Shown here: positions 1-5,835 of the stretch, piece by piece
How positions within the stretch are numbered: position 1 is the first letter of the stretch
How the letters are laid out: the number at the start of each line of letters is the position of its first letter
Assembly: GCA_938045215.1 (NCBI GenBank)
Contig: CALINF010000091.1
Coordinates: 1-6,550 of the forward strand
Source of the DNA: an uncultured Halieaceae bacterium
GTDB taxonomy: Bacteria > Pseudomonadota > Gammaproteobacteria > Pseudomonadales > Halieaceae
Direction of reading: 5' to 3'
Length of the DNA: 6,550 bases
Translations under genes and position numbers: made by a program
The notes under the pieces: model-generated
Seen by the model: the letters and a program-made list of their open reading frames with translations, nothing else
The model's database searches: none
Told to the model about the DNA's origin: nothing

Positions 1-117
1 ATAGGAAAGTCATCCCCGCTACAGGCTGTAACCGAGCCCGGCACTGCAGCCGCCGCTGAAAACTGCATGAACTGTCGTCTATTCACTGGCATGGAACGCG
101 CTCCCTGTGTCTATTGA
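1..117 (+). CDS. Possible 3' end of an unrecognised Cys-containing protein (partial)
   Basis: Frame 1 is open from the first base of the window to a TGA at 115-117 (38 codons), while the other two forward frames are interrupted in this stretch. The peptide is Ala/Pro/Glu-rich at first and ends in a compact segment with three cysteines, CMNCRLFTGMERAPC, in the spacing C-x2-C-x10-C two residues before the stop. Such spacing could bind a metal or form a disulfide, but I do not recognise the family. The codons are ordinary for this genome, which mildly supports real coding. A 38-codon open stretch can also arise by chance, and the start lies outside the window. No good terminator follows directly; a weak hairpin overlaps the stop. 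Confidence 0.35.
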   Translation: MGKSSPLQAVTEPGTAAAAENCMNCRLFTGMERAPCVY

Positions 118-142
118 AGGTGTGTGGAGAGTGAGTAGACAC
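107..142 (+). repeat. Imperfect hairpin over the stop codon of the upstream frame
   Basis: GTGTCTA (107-113) is complementary to TAGACAC (136-142), and the stem can be lengthened by a T-G and a T-A pair, leaving a loop of about 18 bases. It spans the TGA at 115-117. There is no T-run after it, so it is not a convincing terminator. It could protect an mRNA 3' end or be chance. Confidence 0.25.
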
Positions 143-192
143 GTAGTGTAGCGCCATATCCAGTGAGTGGTGAAATCGTCAAGATATAACCA

Positions 193-206
193 CAGGTAAT
201 TACCTG
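193..206. promoter_or_regulatory. Perfect 14-bp palindrome, possible operator
   Basis: CAGGTAATTACCTG is a perfect palindrome with no central spacer, followed by an A-rich stretch (211-217). It lies about 30 bp upstream of the -35 box of the candidate promoter at 235-262. Continuous palindromes of this length are typical binding sites for dimeric regulators, and this position would suit an activator or an upstream repressor site. I cannot assign it to a known regulator family. Confidence 0.35.
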
Positions 207-234
207 ACATAAAAAAATATCATAGGGGAATTTC

Positions 235-262
235 TTGCCGGACCTGGATGCCACTCTATACT
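235..262 (+). promoter_or_regulatory. Candidate sigma70-type promoter in the long intergenic region
   Basis: TTGCCG (235-240, four of six matches to TTGACA) is separated by 16 bp from TATACT (257-262, five of six matches to TATAAT). A start site about seven bases later falls near G269. That is exactly where an 8-base segment begins that is complementary to 322-329, so the predicted RNA would start with a stem. No good coding frame follows, and the strong terminator at 455-493 is on the same strand. Confidence 0.4.
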
Positions 263-374
263 CAAAGTGTAGCAGCGAGGATGTGGCCACAGTCATGGGG
301 TGGGCAGCATTCGGGTGATTTGCTGCTACTTGGGGGAAGACGCAATCGTGCATTTTGTCAGAGGTGCACAACAG

Positions 375-409
375 GCCGGGGGACGAACGTTCCGGCTGCG
401 AGCCGGGGG
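375..409 (+). repeat. Direct repeat GCCGGGGG with mutually exclusive hairpins
   Basis: GCCGGGGG occurs at 375-382 and again at 402-409. Between the copies lies CCGGCT (392-397), which can pair either backward with GCCGG (375-379) or forward with AGCCGG (401-406, 3-base loop), but not both at once. The backward hairpin also encloses GAACGTTC, itself palindromic. Visible directly; any switching role is speculation. Confidence 0.35.
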
Positions 410-454
410 CAATTTTAACCGGGGCGCAAAACCAATACCGCATTACCCCGTTTC

Positions 455-493
455 ACGCCGCACTTGAGTAATTGAGTGCGGCGTTATCTTTTA
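455..493 (+). terminator. Strong rho-independent terminator
   Basis: ACGCCGCACT (455-464) and AGTGCGGCGT (475-484) form a perfect, GC-rich 10-bp stem with a 10-base loop, followed by the T-rich tail TATCTTTTA (485-493). Read on the minus strand there is no T-run after the stem, so it works in the plus direction. It is 338 bases past the stop of the frame at 1-117, which suggests it ends some other transcript, most simply one starting at the promoter at 235-262. It also insulates the lipid genes that begin at 613. Confidence 0.8.
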
Positions 494-551
494 TGTGCCG
501 GATATTCCTGCTGCACGCACGTCTGCCACAAATATGCGCTATTCTTCAGCA

Positions 552-587
552 GTCGGCCGACAATCGGCCAATTATTGCAAAATGCAA
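552..587. promoter_or_regulatory. Tandem small dyads upstream of the lipid operon
   Basis: Three symmetric elements sit 26-61 bases before the first lipid gene. GTCGGCCGAC (552-561) is a palindrome. GGCCGA (555-560) and TCGGCC (564-569) form a 6-bp dyad around CAA. TTGCA (575-579) and TGCAA (583-587) form a 5-bp dyad around AAA. They could be operator half-sites or leader hairpins. I see no convincing -35/-10 pair between 494 and 612, so the promoter of the operon remains unplaced. Confidence 0.25.
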
Positions 588-612
588 CCGATCCCAGACT
601 GGAATTATTTGA

Positions 613-2352
613 ATGGCAAGCGTAAAAGATCTACTCAAAAGCATACAAGCCGCCCCCGATGGACCTCAGGTTGCGGCCATTTTCGATTTCGACGGTACGA
701 TCATCGCCGGCTATTCGGCCACGGTATTCATTCGCGAGCAACTCAAGCGAGGCGACCTCTCACCCCGGGAGTTCGTAGAGCTTATGAGTGCCATGACCAA
801 CTTCGGACTGGGCAATATGGGATTCTCGGGCATGATGGCTGTGAATGCACAGTTCATGAGTGGAGTAGACGAGAGCACATACAAGGAGGTTGGGGAGGAG
901 CTGTACGTCAATCAGATTTCCAGGCTCATTTACCCCGAATCGCGGGCACTGGTCGATGCACATATTGCCAAGGGACACACAGTAGCCATTATTTCGTCTG
1001 CCACTCCCTATCAGGTGGAACCGGCCGCTGCGGATCTCGGTATAGATCATGTTCTATGCACCCATCTGGAAGTGGAAAATGGCAAGTTTACCGGTGGCGT
1101 TGTGAGCCCCACCTGCTTCGGACAAGGAAAGGTTGATGCGGCTGAAGATCTCGCCAGCAAAACGGGCGCAGATCTGGATAACAGCTTTTTTTACTCCGAC
1201 AGCACTGACGACCTTCTGCTGCTCGAGCGCATCGGTCACCCACGCGCACTGAACCCAAGCACCAAACTACGCAATGTGGCGAGAGACAGAGGATGGGAAG
1301 TTGCCAACTTCGGCAGCCGCGGTCGACCCAGCCTCGGTCAATTTGTTCGCTCAGTTGCCGCTACCGTCAGTCTCGTACCCACCTTCGCGGCAGGCCTGCC
1401 GATCTATGCGTTAACCGGCTCACGCAGAGATTCCACCAATTTCTCGATGTCGCTGTTTGCAGACACTGCAAAGGCATTGATAGGCCTGGATCTCAACATC
1501 AAGGGGGAGAAAAACATCTGGTCACATCGCCCAGCAGTGTTTGTGTTCAACCACCAGAGCAAAGCGGATGTCATCATTATTGCCAGCCTGCTGCGGCGTG
1601 ATCTCGCGGGTATCGGCAAAAAGGAGATCAAGAAAATGCCCGTTATCGGCAAAGTGCTGGAGATGGGCGGCGTGGTTATGATTGATCGGGAAAATGCCGG
1701 TAGCGCCATTGAAGCAATGACCCCACTGGTGGAAGTTATGCGCAATGAGGGCAAGTCCGTTGTGTTGGCGCCTGAAGGCACCCGCAGCATTGGCCCGCGC
1801 CTTTCCGCCTTCAAAAAGGGTGCTTTTCATCTGGCGATGCAGGCCGGCGTACCCATGGTTCCAATCGTCATCCGCAACGCAGGTGACGTCGCCCCCAAGG
1901 GTGATTTTGTATTCAGACCCAGCACCGTAGATGTTGAAGTTCTGGAACCCATCGACACCAGCGACTGGCAGGTAGCCACAATTGATGAGCACGTGCGGGA
2001 TGTGCGCAACCGCTTTCTCAAAGCATTGGGCCAACCAGAGGAAAAAGCGCCTGCGTCGCGAAAATCATCCGCTACGAAGAAAGCCACCGGCGCAAAGAGC
2101 GGTGCCAAACAAACCCCCAAGACCAAGGCCGCCGCCAAAACCGGGAATAAGGTGAAGACAAAAGCGAAGACAAAGGCGAAAGGCTCGACCAAAGCCAAGG
2201 CACCTGTGAAAGCTAAAGCAAAGGCCAAGGCCAAGGCCAAGCCAAAGTCCAGGGTCGCGACGAAGACTGCAGTCAAGAGACCGACAAAACCCAAGGCCAA
2301 GCCCAAGTCAGCAGTCAAACCCAAACTGGCAAGAGATAGCAAAAAATCATGA
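613..2352 (+). CDS. HAD phosphatase / PlsC-type acyltransferase fusion with Lys-rich tail
   Basis: 579-residue, three-part protein. Residues 20-235 are a HAD-IB (SerB-like) phosphatase domain: DFDGT at 25-29 with nucleophile D25 and acid/base D27, SS at 128-129, K173, and the metal-binding YSDSTDD at 194-200. A hydrophobic segment (about 246-268) probably rests on the membrane. Residues 295-450 are a PlsC/LPLAT acyltransferase domain: NHQSKAD at 313-319 with the catalytic H-x4-D pair H314/D319, VVMIDRE at 354-360, PEGTRS at 387-392 and VPIVI at 416-420. This domain should transfer an acyl chain to lysophosphatidic acid, giving phosphatidic acid at the inner membrane. The phosphatase substrate is unknown. 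Residues 475-579 are a disordered tail with 34 lysines and only three acidic residues. The ATG at 613 follows an in-frame TGA (610-612), and the next Met (58) lies past the HAD nucleophile, so this start is firm despite a weak ribosome site (GGA at 601-603). All catalytic motifs are intact. Its domain order and its plsB-like neighbour resemble the mycobacterial plsC (Rv2483c) type. Confidence 0.93.
   Translation: MASVKDLLKSIQAAPDGPQVAAIFDFDGTIIAGYSATVFIREQLKRGDLSPREFVELMSAMTNFGLGNMGFSGMMAVNAQFMSGVDESTYKEVGEELYVNQISRLIYPESRALVDAHIAKGHTVAIISSATPYQVEPAAADLGIDHVLCTHLEVENGKFTGGVVSPTCFGQGKVDAAEDLASKTGADLDNSFFYSDSTDDLLLLERIGHPRALNPSTKLRNVARDRGWEVANFGSRGRPSLGQFVRSVAATVSLVPTFAAGLPIYALTGSRRDSTNFSMSLFADTAKALIGLDLNIKGEKNIWSHRPAVFVFNHQSKADVIIIASLLRRDLAGIGKKEIKKMPVIGKVLEMGGVVMIDRENAGSAIEAMTPLVEVMRNEGKSVVLAPEGTRSIGPRLSAFKKGAFHLAMQAGVPMVPIVIRNAGDVAPKGDFVFRPSTVDVEVLEPIDTSDWQVATIDEHVRDVRNRFLKALGQPEEKAPASRKSSATKKATGAKSGAKQTPKTKAAAKTGNKVKTKAKTKAKGSTKAKAPVKAKAKAKAKAKPKSRVATKTAVKRPTKPKAKPKSAVKPKLARDSKKS
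2221..2243 (+). repeat. In-frame AAGGCC hexamer repeat in the Lys/Ala tail
   Basis: AAGGCC is repeated three times in a row (2221-2238), followed by the partial unit AAGCC. Each unit encodes Lys-Ala, giving KAKAKAKAKAKPK at residues 533-545 of the HAD-PlsC protein. Gain or loss of whole units keeps the frame, so this is a likely site of length variation between strains. Confidence 0.7.
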
Positions 2353-4691
2353 GCGCACTGAGCCTGGAGGAAAAGCTTCAGACCAACCCATGGCCCGATA
2401 GCCAGGGACATGGAGTCATGTTTATTCTCGATGCGCGCAATAGTCTGGAGGAAGACATTCTGCGGCGCTGGGTGGGCCAGCATCAACCCGAATCCGCCGA
2501 CAAGCCGGTGATCGCATGCATGGACCTTGGGGACGATAGCAAGGGCATAGACACCACTGAGCTTCTCAACCGAATTGAGCTGCCAGCTGACACCGTGGTT
2601 GCACCGCTGGGTATTACCTGGCTGCCCAATGAGGAGGCAATCAACTCCGGCCCGCGCCTGCGTGATTTCCTCATGGGTGATCCACGCCGACCATCACCCA
2701 AGCGCGGTCAAACCATAATCGAACGCGCGCCCAGTCGCTTTCACCTGCTGATCGGCGAACCTGACTCAATGGAGAACCTGCAGGGTAGATACCGGCACAA
2801 ATACGGCGTTGACCCCGCATCTGTACTGCAGTCATTTTCCAAGTTTGTGGCACGACAGGCCACTATCGTTCTGGGGGTCACAGAACGCCATTTGCAAGGC
2901 GGGCGTTACAAAGTGCCGCGTTATGTCGCCGAAAGCCTGCAAGCCAACCGGGGCTTCAACGAGGCGCTTGATGCCCTCTCAAAGGAAGAAGGCAAACCCA
3001 AATCAGAACTGATGAAAGAAGCCGCGGTATACATGAAGGAGATGATCTCCGTGCCGCGCACGTTCTGGTTGGACTTCTATGCCAAGTTCAACGACTTTTG
3101 CCTGGGCCTGGGTTATGAAGACAAAATCGTTTACGACCGTAAGGAGATAGACGAGTTAAGAGACGTGGTACGGGACTACCCCTCCCTGCTGTTGTGGACC
3201 CACAAAACCTATCTCGACGGCATGGTTGTGCCCAAGGTCATGTATGAGAACGACTTCCCCATGCCGCATATGTTTGGCGGGGCCAACCTCAGCTTCGCAG
3301 GACTCGGGTTCCTGATTCGACGTTCCGGCGGTATCTTTATTCGCCGCTCCTTCCAGGACAACCCGGTCTACAAGCTCACACTGCGTCACTACATTGGTTA
3401 TCTCATGGAGAAACGCTTTCCCATGAACTGGGCATTCGAGGGTACCCGCTCACGTATGGGTAAATTGATGCCACCGCGCTATGGCTTGCTTAAATATGTA
3501 CTGGAGGCATGCCACACCACGGATGCGCGCAAGATCCATATCATTCCGGTATCTATCAGCTACGACCTGATTCGTGACGTCGAAGAGTATGCAACTGAAC
3601 AAACGGGTCGCGGTAAGGGGCCGGAATCCCTGCGTTGGTTCATCGGCTATATACGCAGCCTGGCGCGCCCCATGGGCAAGGTCTACATGGATATCGGCAA
3701 ACCGGTGGTACTGGATCGTGCACCCGATCCCGATGACAAACTGGCACTGTCCAAAATCGCCTTTGAAGTCGCAGTAGAAGCCAATCGAGTCACACCGATC
3801 ACGTTCCCCTCGCTGGTCACGATGAGCCTGCTTGGCGCGGCGCCCAAAGCACTGACTGAAGAGGAAGTGGTTGCAGATCTTGGTGCACTGCTCGCCTGGG
3901 CTGAAGCACGGAACCTGCGCATCTCAAAAGACTTTGATCGCACCTACGCTGATCAAATGGACGGCCTGCTGGGGCTTATGATTAACGAGGGCATTGTTAC
4001 TCGCTACGACGAGGGGCCGGAAGTTGTCTACGGTGTCGCCATGGCGCAACACCCTGTCGCAAGCTATTACCGCAATACGATTATTCACTTCTTTGTGAAC
4101 AAGGCGATTATCGAACTGGCGCTGCTAAAGGCCTGCGAGACCATCAACCCTGACGCGGTCGACGTATTCTGGTCTGAAGTGGACTATCTGCGTGACCTGT
4201 TCAAATTTGAGTTCTTCTACTCACCCACCGAGGAGTTTCATCAACAGATTCGCGATGAGATCGATCGCTATGGCATTGACTGGAGCGCGCTGATTACCGA
4301 AGGGCCCATTGGATTCCAGAAAATTCTGGGATCATTGTCGCCTATCGTCTGTCACGTCACGCTACTGACCTTTGCCGAGGCCTACTCCGTAGTCGCCGAC
4401 CTCGTGGCAGGTATGGACCCATGGGATACACTGGAAGAGCAGGACTGTATAACCCAGGCTCTGAAACTGGGTCGCCAGGCTTATCTACAACGCCGAATAA
4501 GCAGCGAATCATCAATCGGTAAATTGCTATTCAAAAACGGACACCAAATGCTCAAGCACCGCGATCTGACTGAAGGTGGCGCAGATTCGCGCAAGGAAGA
4601 GCGCATCGCAATGGCCAAAGAGCTGCGCGACGTCATTCGAAGGCTAAACCTTTACCAGGCCATCGGCGTGGTGGGTCGCACGACTGCCTGA
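2349..4691 (+). CDS. plsB: PlsB-family glycerol-3-phosphate 1-O-acyltransferase (PlsB2-like)
   Basis: 780 residues, close to E. coli PlsB (about 807) and mycobacterial PlsB2. Family members transfer an acyl chain to position 1 of glycerol-3-phosphate, making lysophosphatidic acid at the inner membrane. Acyltransferase motifs are in order: HKTYLD at 285-290 (catalytic H285, D290), GGIFIRR at 327-333, FEGTRSRMGKL at 363-373, and IIPVSISY at 398-405. The C-terminal half keeps PlsB landmarks such as YYRNTIIHF at 573-581. About 270 residues precede the catalytic core, as is usual. The ATG overlaps the stop of the preceding gene (ATGA), implying translational coupling; no strong ribosome site is visible (AGAG about 13 bases upstream). 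Motif I has Thr-His-Lys where E. coli PlsB has His-Arg-Ser-His, and motif III reads EGTRS rather than EGGRS, so it belongs to a divergent branch. Acceptor (glycerol-3-phosphate versus a lysophospholipid) and donor (acyl-CoA versus acyl-ACP) cannot be read from the sequence. Confidence 0.9.
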   Translation: MSALSLEEKLQTNPWPDSQGHGVMFILDARNSLEEDILRRWVGQHQPESADKPVIACMDLGDDSKGIDTTELLNRIELPADTVVAPLGITWLPNEEAINSGPRLRDFLMGDPRRPSPKRGQTIIERAPSRFHLLIGEPDSMENLQGRYRHKYGVDPASVLQSFSKFVARQATIVLGVTERHLQGGRYKVPRYVAESLQANRGFNEALDALSKEEGKPKSELMKEAAVYMKEMISVPRTFWLDFYAKFNDFCLGLGYEDKIVYDRKEIDELRDVVRDYPSLLLWTHKTYLDGMVVPKVMYENDFPMPHMFGGANLSFAGLGFLIRRSGGIFIRRSFQDNPVYKLTLRHYIGYLMEKRFPMNWAFEGTRSRMGKLMPPRYGLLKYVLEACHTTDARKIHIIPVSISYDLIRDVEEYATEQTGRGKGPESLRWFIGYIRSLARPMGKVYMDIGKPVVLDRAPDPDDKLALSKIAFEVAVEANRVTPITFPSLVTMSLLGAAPKALTEEEVVADLGALLAWAEARNLRISKDFDRTYADQMDGLLGLMINEGIVTRYDEGPEVVYGVAMAQHPVASYYRNTIIHFFVNKAIIELALLKACETINPDAVDVFWSEVDYLRDLFKFEFFYSPTEEFHQQIRDEIDRYGIDWSALITEGPIGFQKILGSLSPIVCHVTLLTFAEAYSVVADLVAGMDPWDTLEEQDCITQALKLGRQAYLQRRISSESSIGKLLFKNGHQMLKHRDLTEGGADSRKEERIAMAKELRDVIRRLNLYQAIGVVGRTTA

Positions 4692-4700
4692 AGCAGACCA

Positions 4701-4706
4701 AGAGGA
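4701..4706 (+). promoter_or_regulatory. Ribosome binding site of gpsA
   Basis: AGAGGA lies six bases before the ATG at 4713, within the 21-base gap after the PlsB-like gene. It fixes the gpsA start and shows that, unlike its upstream neighbour, gpsA has its own good ribosome site. Confidence 0.7.
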
Positions 4707-4712
4707 CGAAGC

Positions 4713-5717
4713 ATGAATAACCTGAAAGTGGGACTACTGGGCGGGGGGTCGTGGGGAACCACCGTGGCATCTCTGGTGGCCCGCAACGCACCCGTAACCC
4801 TGTGGGCGCGCAACGCAGATACGGTTGATGAGATAAATCAGCGCCACACCAATGAGAAATACCTCCCTGGAGCGACCCTGCCTGAGGCCTTGCAAGCAAC
4901 TCACGATATTGGTGAGTGTGTGAGCAACGCGGATGTTGTAATCATGGGTATCCCGTCGCACAACTTCCGCAGCGTATTACAAGAAGTTAAGCAGCATATT
5001 CGAGCTTGGGTGCCCGTTATCAGCCTTACCAAAGGGCTGGAGTTGGATACGCGAATGCGGATGACGGAAATTATCAATGAGGTTTTACCGGGACACCCCG
5101 TGGGCGTTTTGACCGGCCCCAATCTGGCGCGCGAGATTATGTCAGGGCAGGCTGCCGCGTCCGTGATTGCCATGGAAGACGAAATCATCGTGCGCGAGCT
5201 ACAAAACCTGTTCAAAAGCGGTCTGTTTCGCGTGTACACCAATACCGATGTGATCGGCTGCGAGTTGGGCGGTGTACTCAAGAATATTATCGCAATAGCA
5301 GTGGGCATGGGTGACGGTCAGGGTGCAGGCGACAATACCCGTGCAGCATTAATTACCCGGGGTCTGGCAGAGGTTACTCGACTCGGTGTTGCCATGGGCG
5401 GGCAGGTAGAAACCTTTTCCGGCCTGGCGGGCATGGGTGACATGATTGCCACTTGTACGAGCGCTCAGAGTCGCAACCGGCATGTCGGCATCGAACTGGG
5501 CAAAGGGCGGAATATGCAGGAAATCATCGACGAGATGGTTATGGTTGCTGAAGGCGCCAAGAGCGCGCCAGCTGTGATGGCTCTTGCCGAGCAATACGGC
5601 GTGGAGATGCCAATTGCGCGTGATGTTTACCGGGTGGTCAGCGGACAGACCAATGCCCGCGGCGCTTATCGAGGTCTGCTTCGCGTGTCAGCCGGCGCCG
5701 AGCACGAACCAGGCTAG
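4713..5717 (+). CDS. gpsA: NAD(P)-dependent glycerol-3-phosphate dehydrogenase
   Basis: 334 residues, near the usual length (E. coli GpsA about 339). This cytosolic enzyme reduces dihydroxyacetone phosphate to sn-glycerol-3-phosphate, the backbone of phospholipids and the acceptor used by PlsB. The N-terminal Rossmann fold carries LLGGGSWGT (8-16). SLTKGLE (104-110) holds the conserved K107. LTGPNLAREI is at 133-142. The C-terminal substrate domain has GCELGGVLKN (182-191) with the catalytic K190, GDNTRAAL (206-213) with the substrate-phosphate-binding N208-T209-R210, and GLAGMGD (237-243) with D243. Every key residue is present and the reading frame is intact. It sits 21 bases after the PlsB-like acyltransferase gene and is probably co-transcribed, so the operon couples glycerol-3-phosphate supply to its acylation. 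Family membership is certain; cofactor preference is not visible. Confidence 0.97.
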   Translation: MNNLKVGLLGGGSWGTTVASLVARNAPVTLWARNADTVDEINQRHTNEKYLPGATLPEALQATHDIGECVSNADVVIMGIPSHNFRSVLQEVKQHIRAWVPVISLTKGLELDTRMRMTEIINEVLPGHPVGVLTGPNLAREIMSGQAAASVIAMEDEIIVRELQNLFKSGLFRVYTNTDVIGCELGGVLKNIIAIAVGMGDGQGAGDNTRAALITRGLAEVTRLGVAMGGQVETFSGLAGMGDMIATCTSAQSRNRHVGIELGKGRNMQEIIDEMVMVAEGAKSAPAVMALAEQYGVEMPIARDVYRVVSGQTNARGAYRGLLRVSAGAEHEPG

Positions 5718-5755
5718 CGAAAACCCAAATACGCGGGGTGGGCTTTCGCGTCCTT
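5717..5755 (+). terminator. Probable weak terminator after gpsA
   Basis: Starting at the last base of the gpsA stop codon, GCGAAAACCC (5717-5726) pairs with GGGCTTTCGC (5740-5749) over nine of ten positions, with one A-C mismatch and a 13-base loop. The bases after it (GTCCTTCTC) are only moderately T-rich, so termination may be partial. Confidence 0.4.
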
Positions 5756-5774
5756 CTCATGCAGAATGTACCCT

Positions 5775-5797
5775 GTCGGCGAATTGGGGTCGCCGGC
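5775..5797 (+). repeat. GC-rich inverted repeat between gpsA and the endopeptidase gene
   Basis: CGGCGA (5777-5782) and TCGCCG (5790-5795) form a perfect 6-bp stem with a 7-base loop, extendable by a T-G and a G-C pair. There is no T-run. It could be part of a second terminator structure, a leader hairpin or an operator for the downstream gene. A smaller dyad TCTGG / CCAGA follows at 5802-5818. Confidence 0.3.
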
Positions 5798-5824
5798 GTC
5801 ATCTGGACAATAACCAGAATGAAC

Positions 5825-5831
5825 GGGGTGA
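5825..5831 (+). promoter_or_regulatory. Ribosome binding site of the endopeptidase gene
   Basis: GGGGTGA, a good complement to the 16S rRNA 3' end, lies four bases before the ATG at 5836 (seven bases from the end of the GGGG run). It supports this ATG over the earlier ATG at 5819, which runs into a stop after six codons. Confidence 0.6.
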
Positions 5832-5835
5832 TAGC

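Larger units (their letters stand above)
269..493 (+). ncRNA. Possible structured intergenic transcript (about 225 nt)
   Basis: This stretch runs from the predicted start of the promoter at 235-262 to the end of the rho-independent terminator at 455-493. Complementary segments within it are GTAGCAGC (269-276) with GCTGCTAC (322-329), GTGCA (348-352) with TGCAC (365-369), CCGGCT (392-397) with AGCCGG (401-406), CGGGG (420-424) with CCCCG (446-450), and the 10-bp terminator stem. A 5' stem, internal hairpins and a terminator is the usual layout of a bacterial small RNA. It does not match what I know of tmRNA, RNase P RNA, 6S RNA or common riboswitches. A 45-codon frame (281-418) exists inside, but its only Shine-Dalgarno-like bases touch the ATG. 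The call is inference from layout; the stretch could equally be the remains of a lost gene. Confidence 0.3.

Noticed and set aside
281..418. 45-codon plus-strand frame inside the candidate RNA
   Set aside because: The only Shine-Dalgarno-like bases (GAGG) touch the ATG, and the peptide, rich in Gly and Arg, resembles nothing known. Its position between promoter and terminator keeps it only marginally open.
111..443. Minus-strand open frame of 110 codons in the intergenic region
   Set aside because: No recognisable domain, odd composition, and it lies opposite the plus-strand promoter and candidate RNA. It looks like a chance frame.
1..493. Known structural RNA (RNase P RNA, tmRNA, 6S RNA, cobalamin riboswitch)
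   Set aside because: GGAAAGTC at 4-11 recalls part of the RNase P core, but the rest of the conserved core does not follow, and no tmRNA ends, 6S bubble or riboswitch box could be found.
575..603. Possible promoter with TTGCAA as -35 box directly before the first lipid gene
   Set aside because: A -10 box at normal spacing would fall at 597-604, where the sequence does not match, and would leave almost no leader before the ATG at 613.
495..1136. 213-codon plus-strand frame overlapping the HAD-PlsC gene
   Set aside because: It is out of frame with a gene whose catalytic motifs are intact, and its Arg/His/Ser/Cys-rich product is typical of a shifted reading of coding DNA.
1827..2486. 219-codon minus-strand frame that looks like a membrane protein rich in Leu, Ala and Phe
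   Set aside because: It is the antisense of the Lys/Ala tail: complement of AAG/GCC codons gives hydrophobic codons, so the apparent membrane segments are an artefact.
5784..5811. Possible promoter TTGGGG-16 bp-GACAAT for the endopeptidase gene
   Set aside because: Only three and four of six matches to consensus. A promoter is expected in this gap, but this pair is too weak to call.
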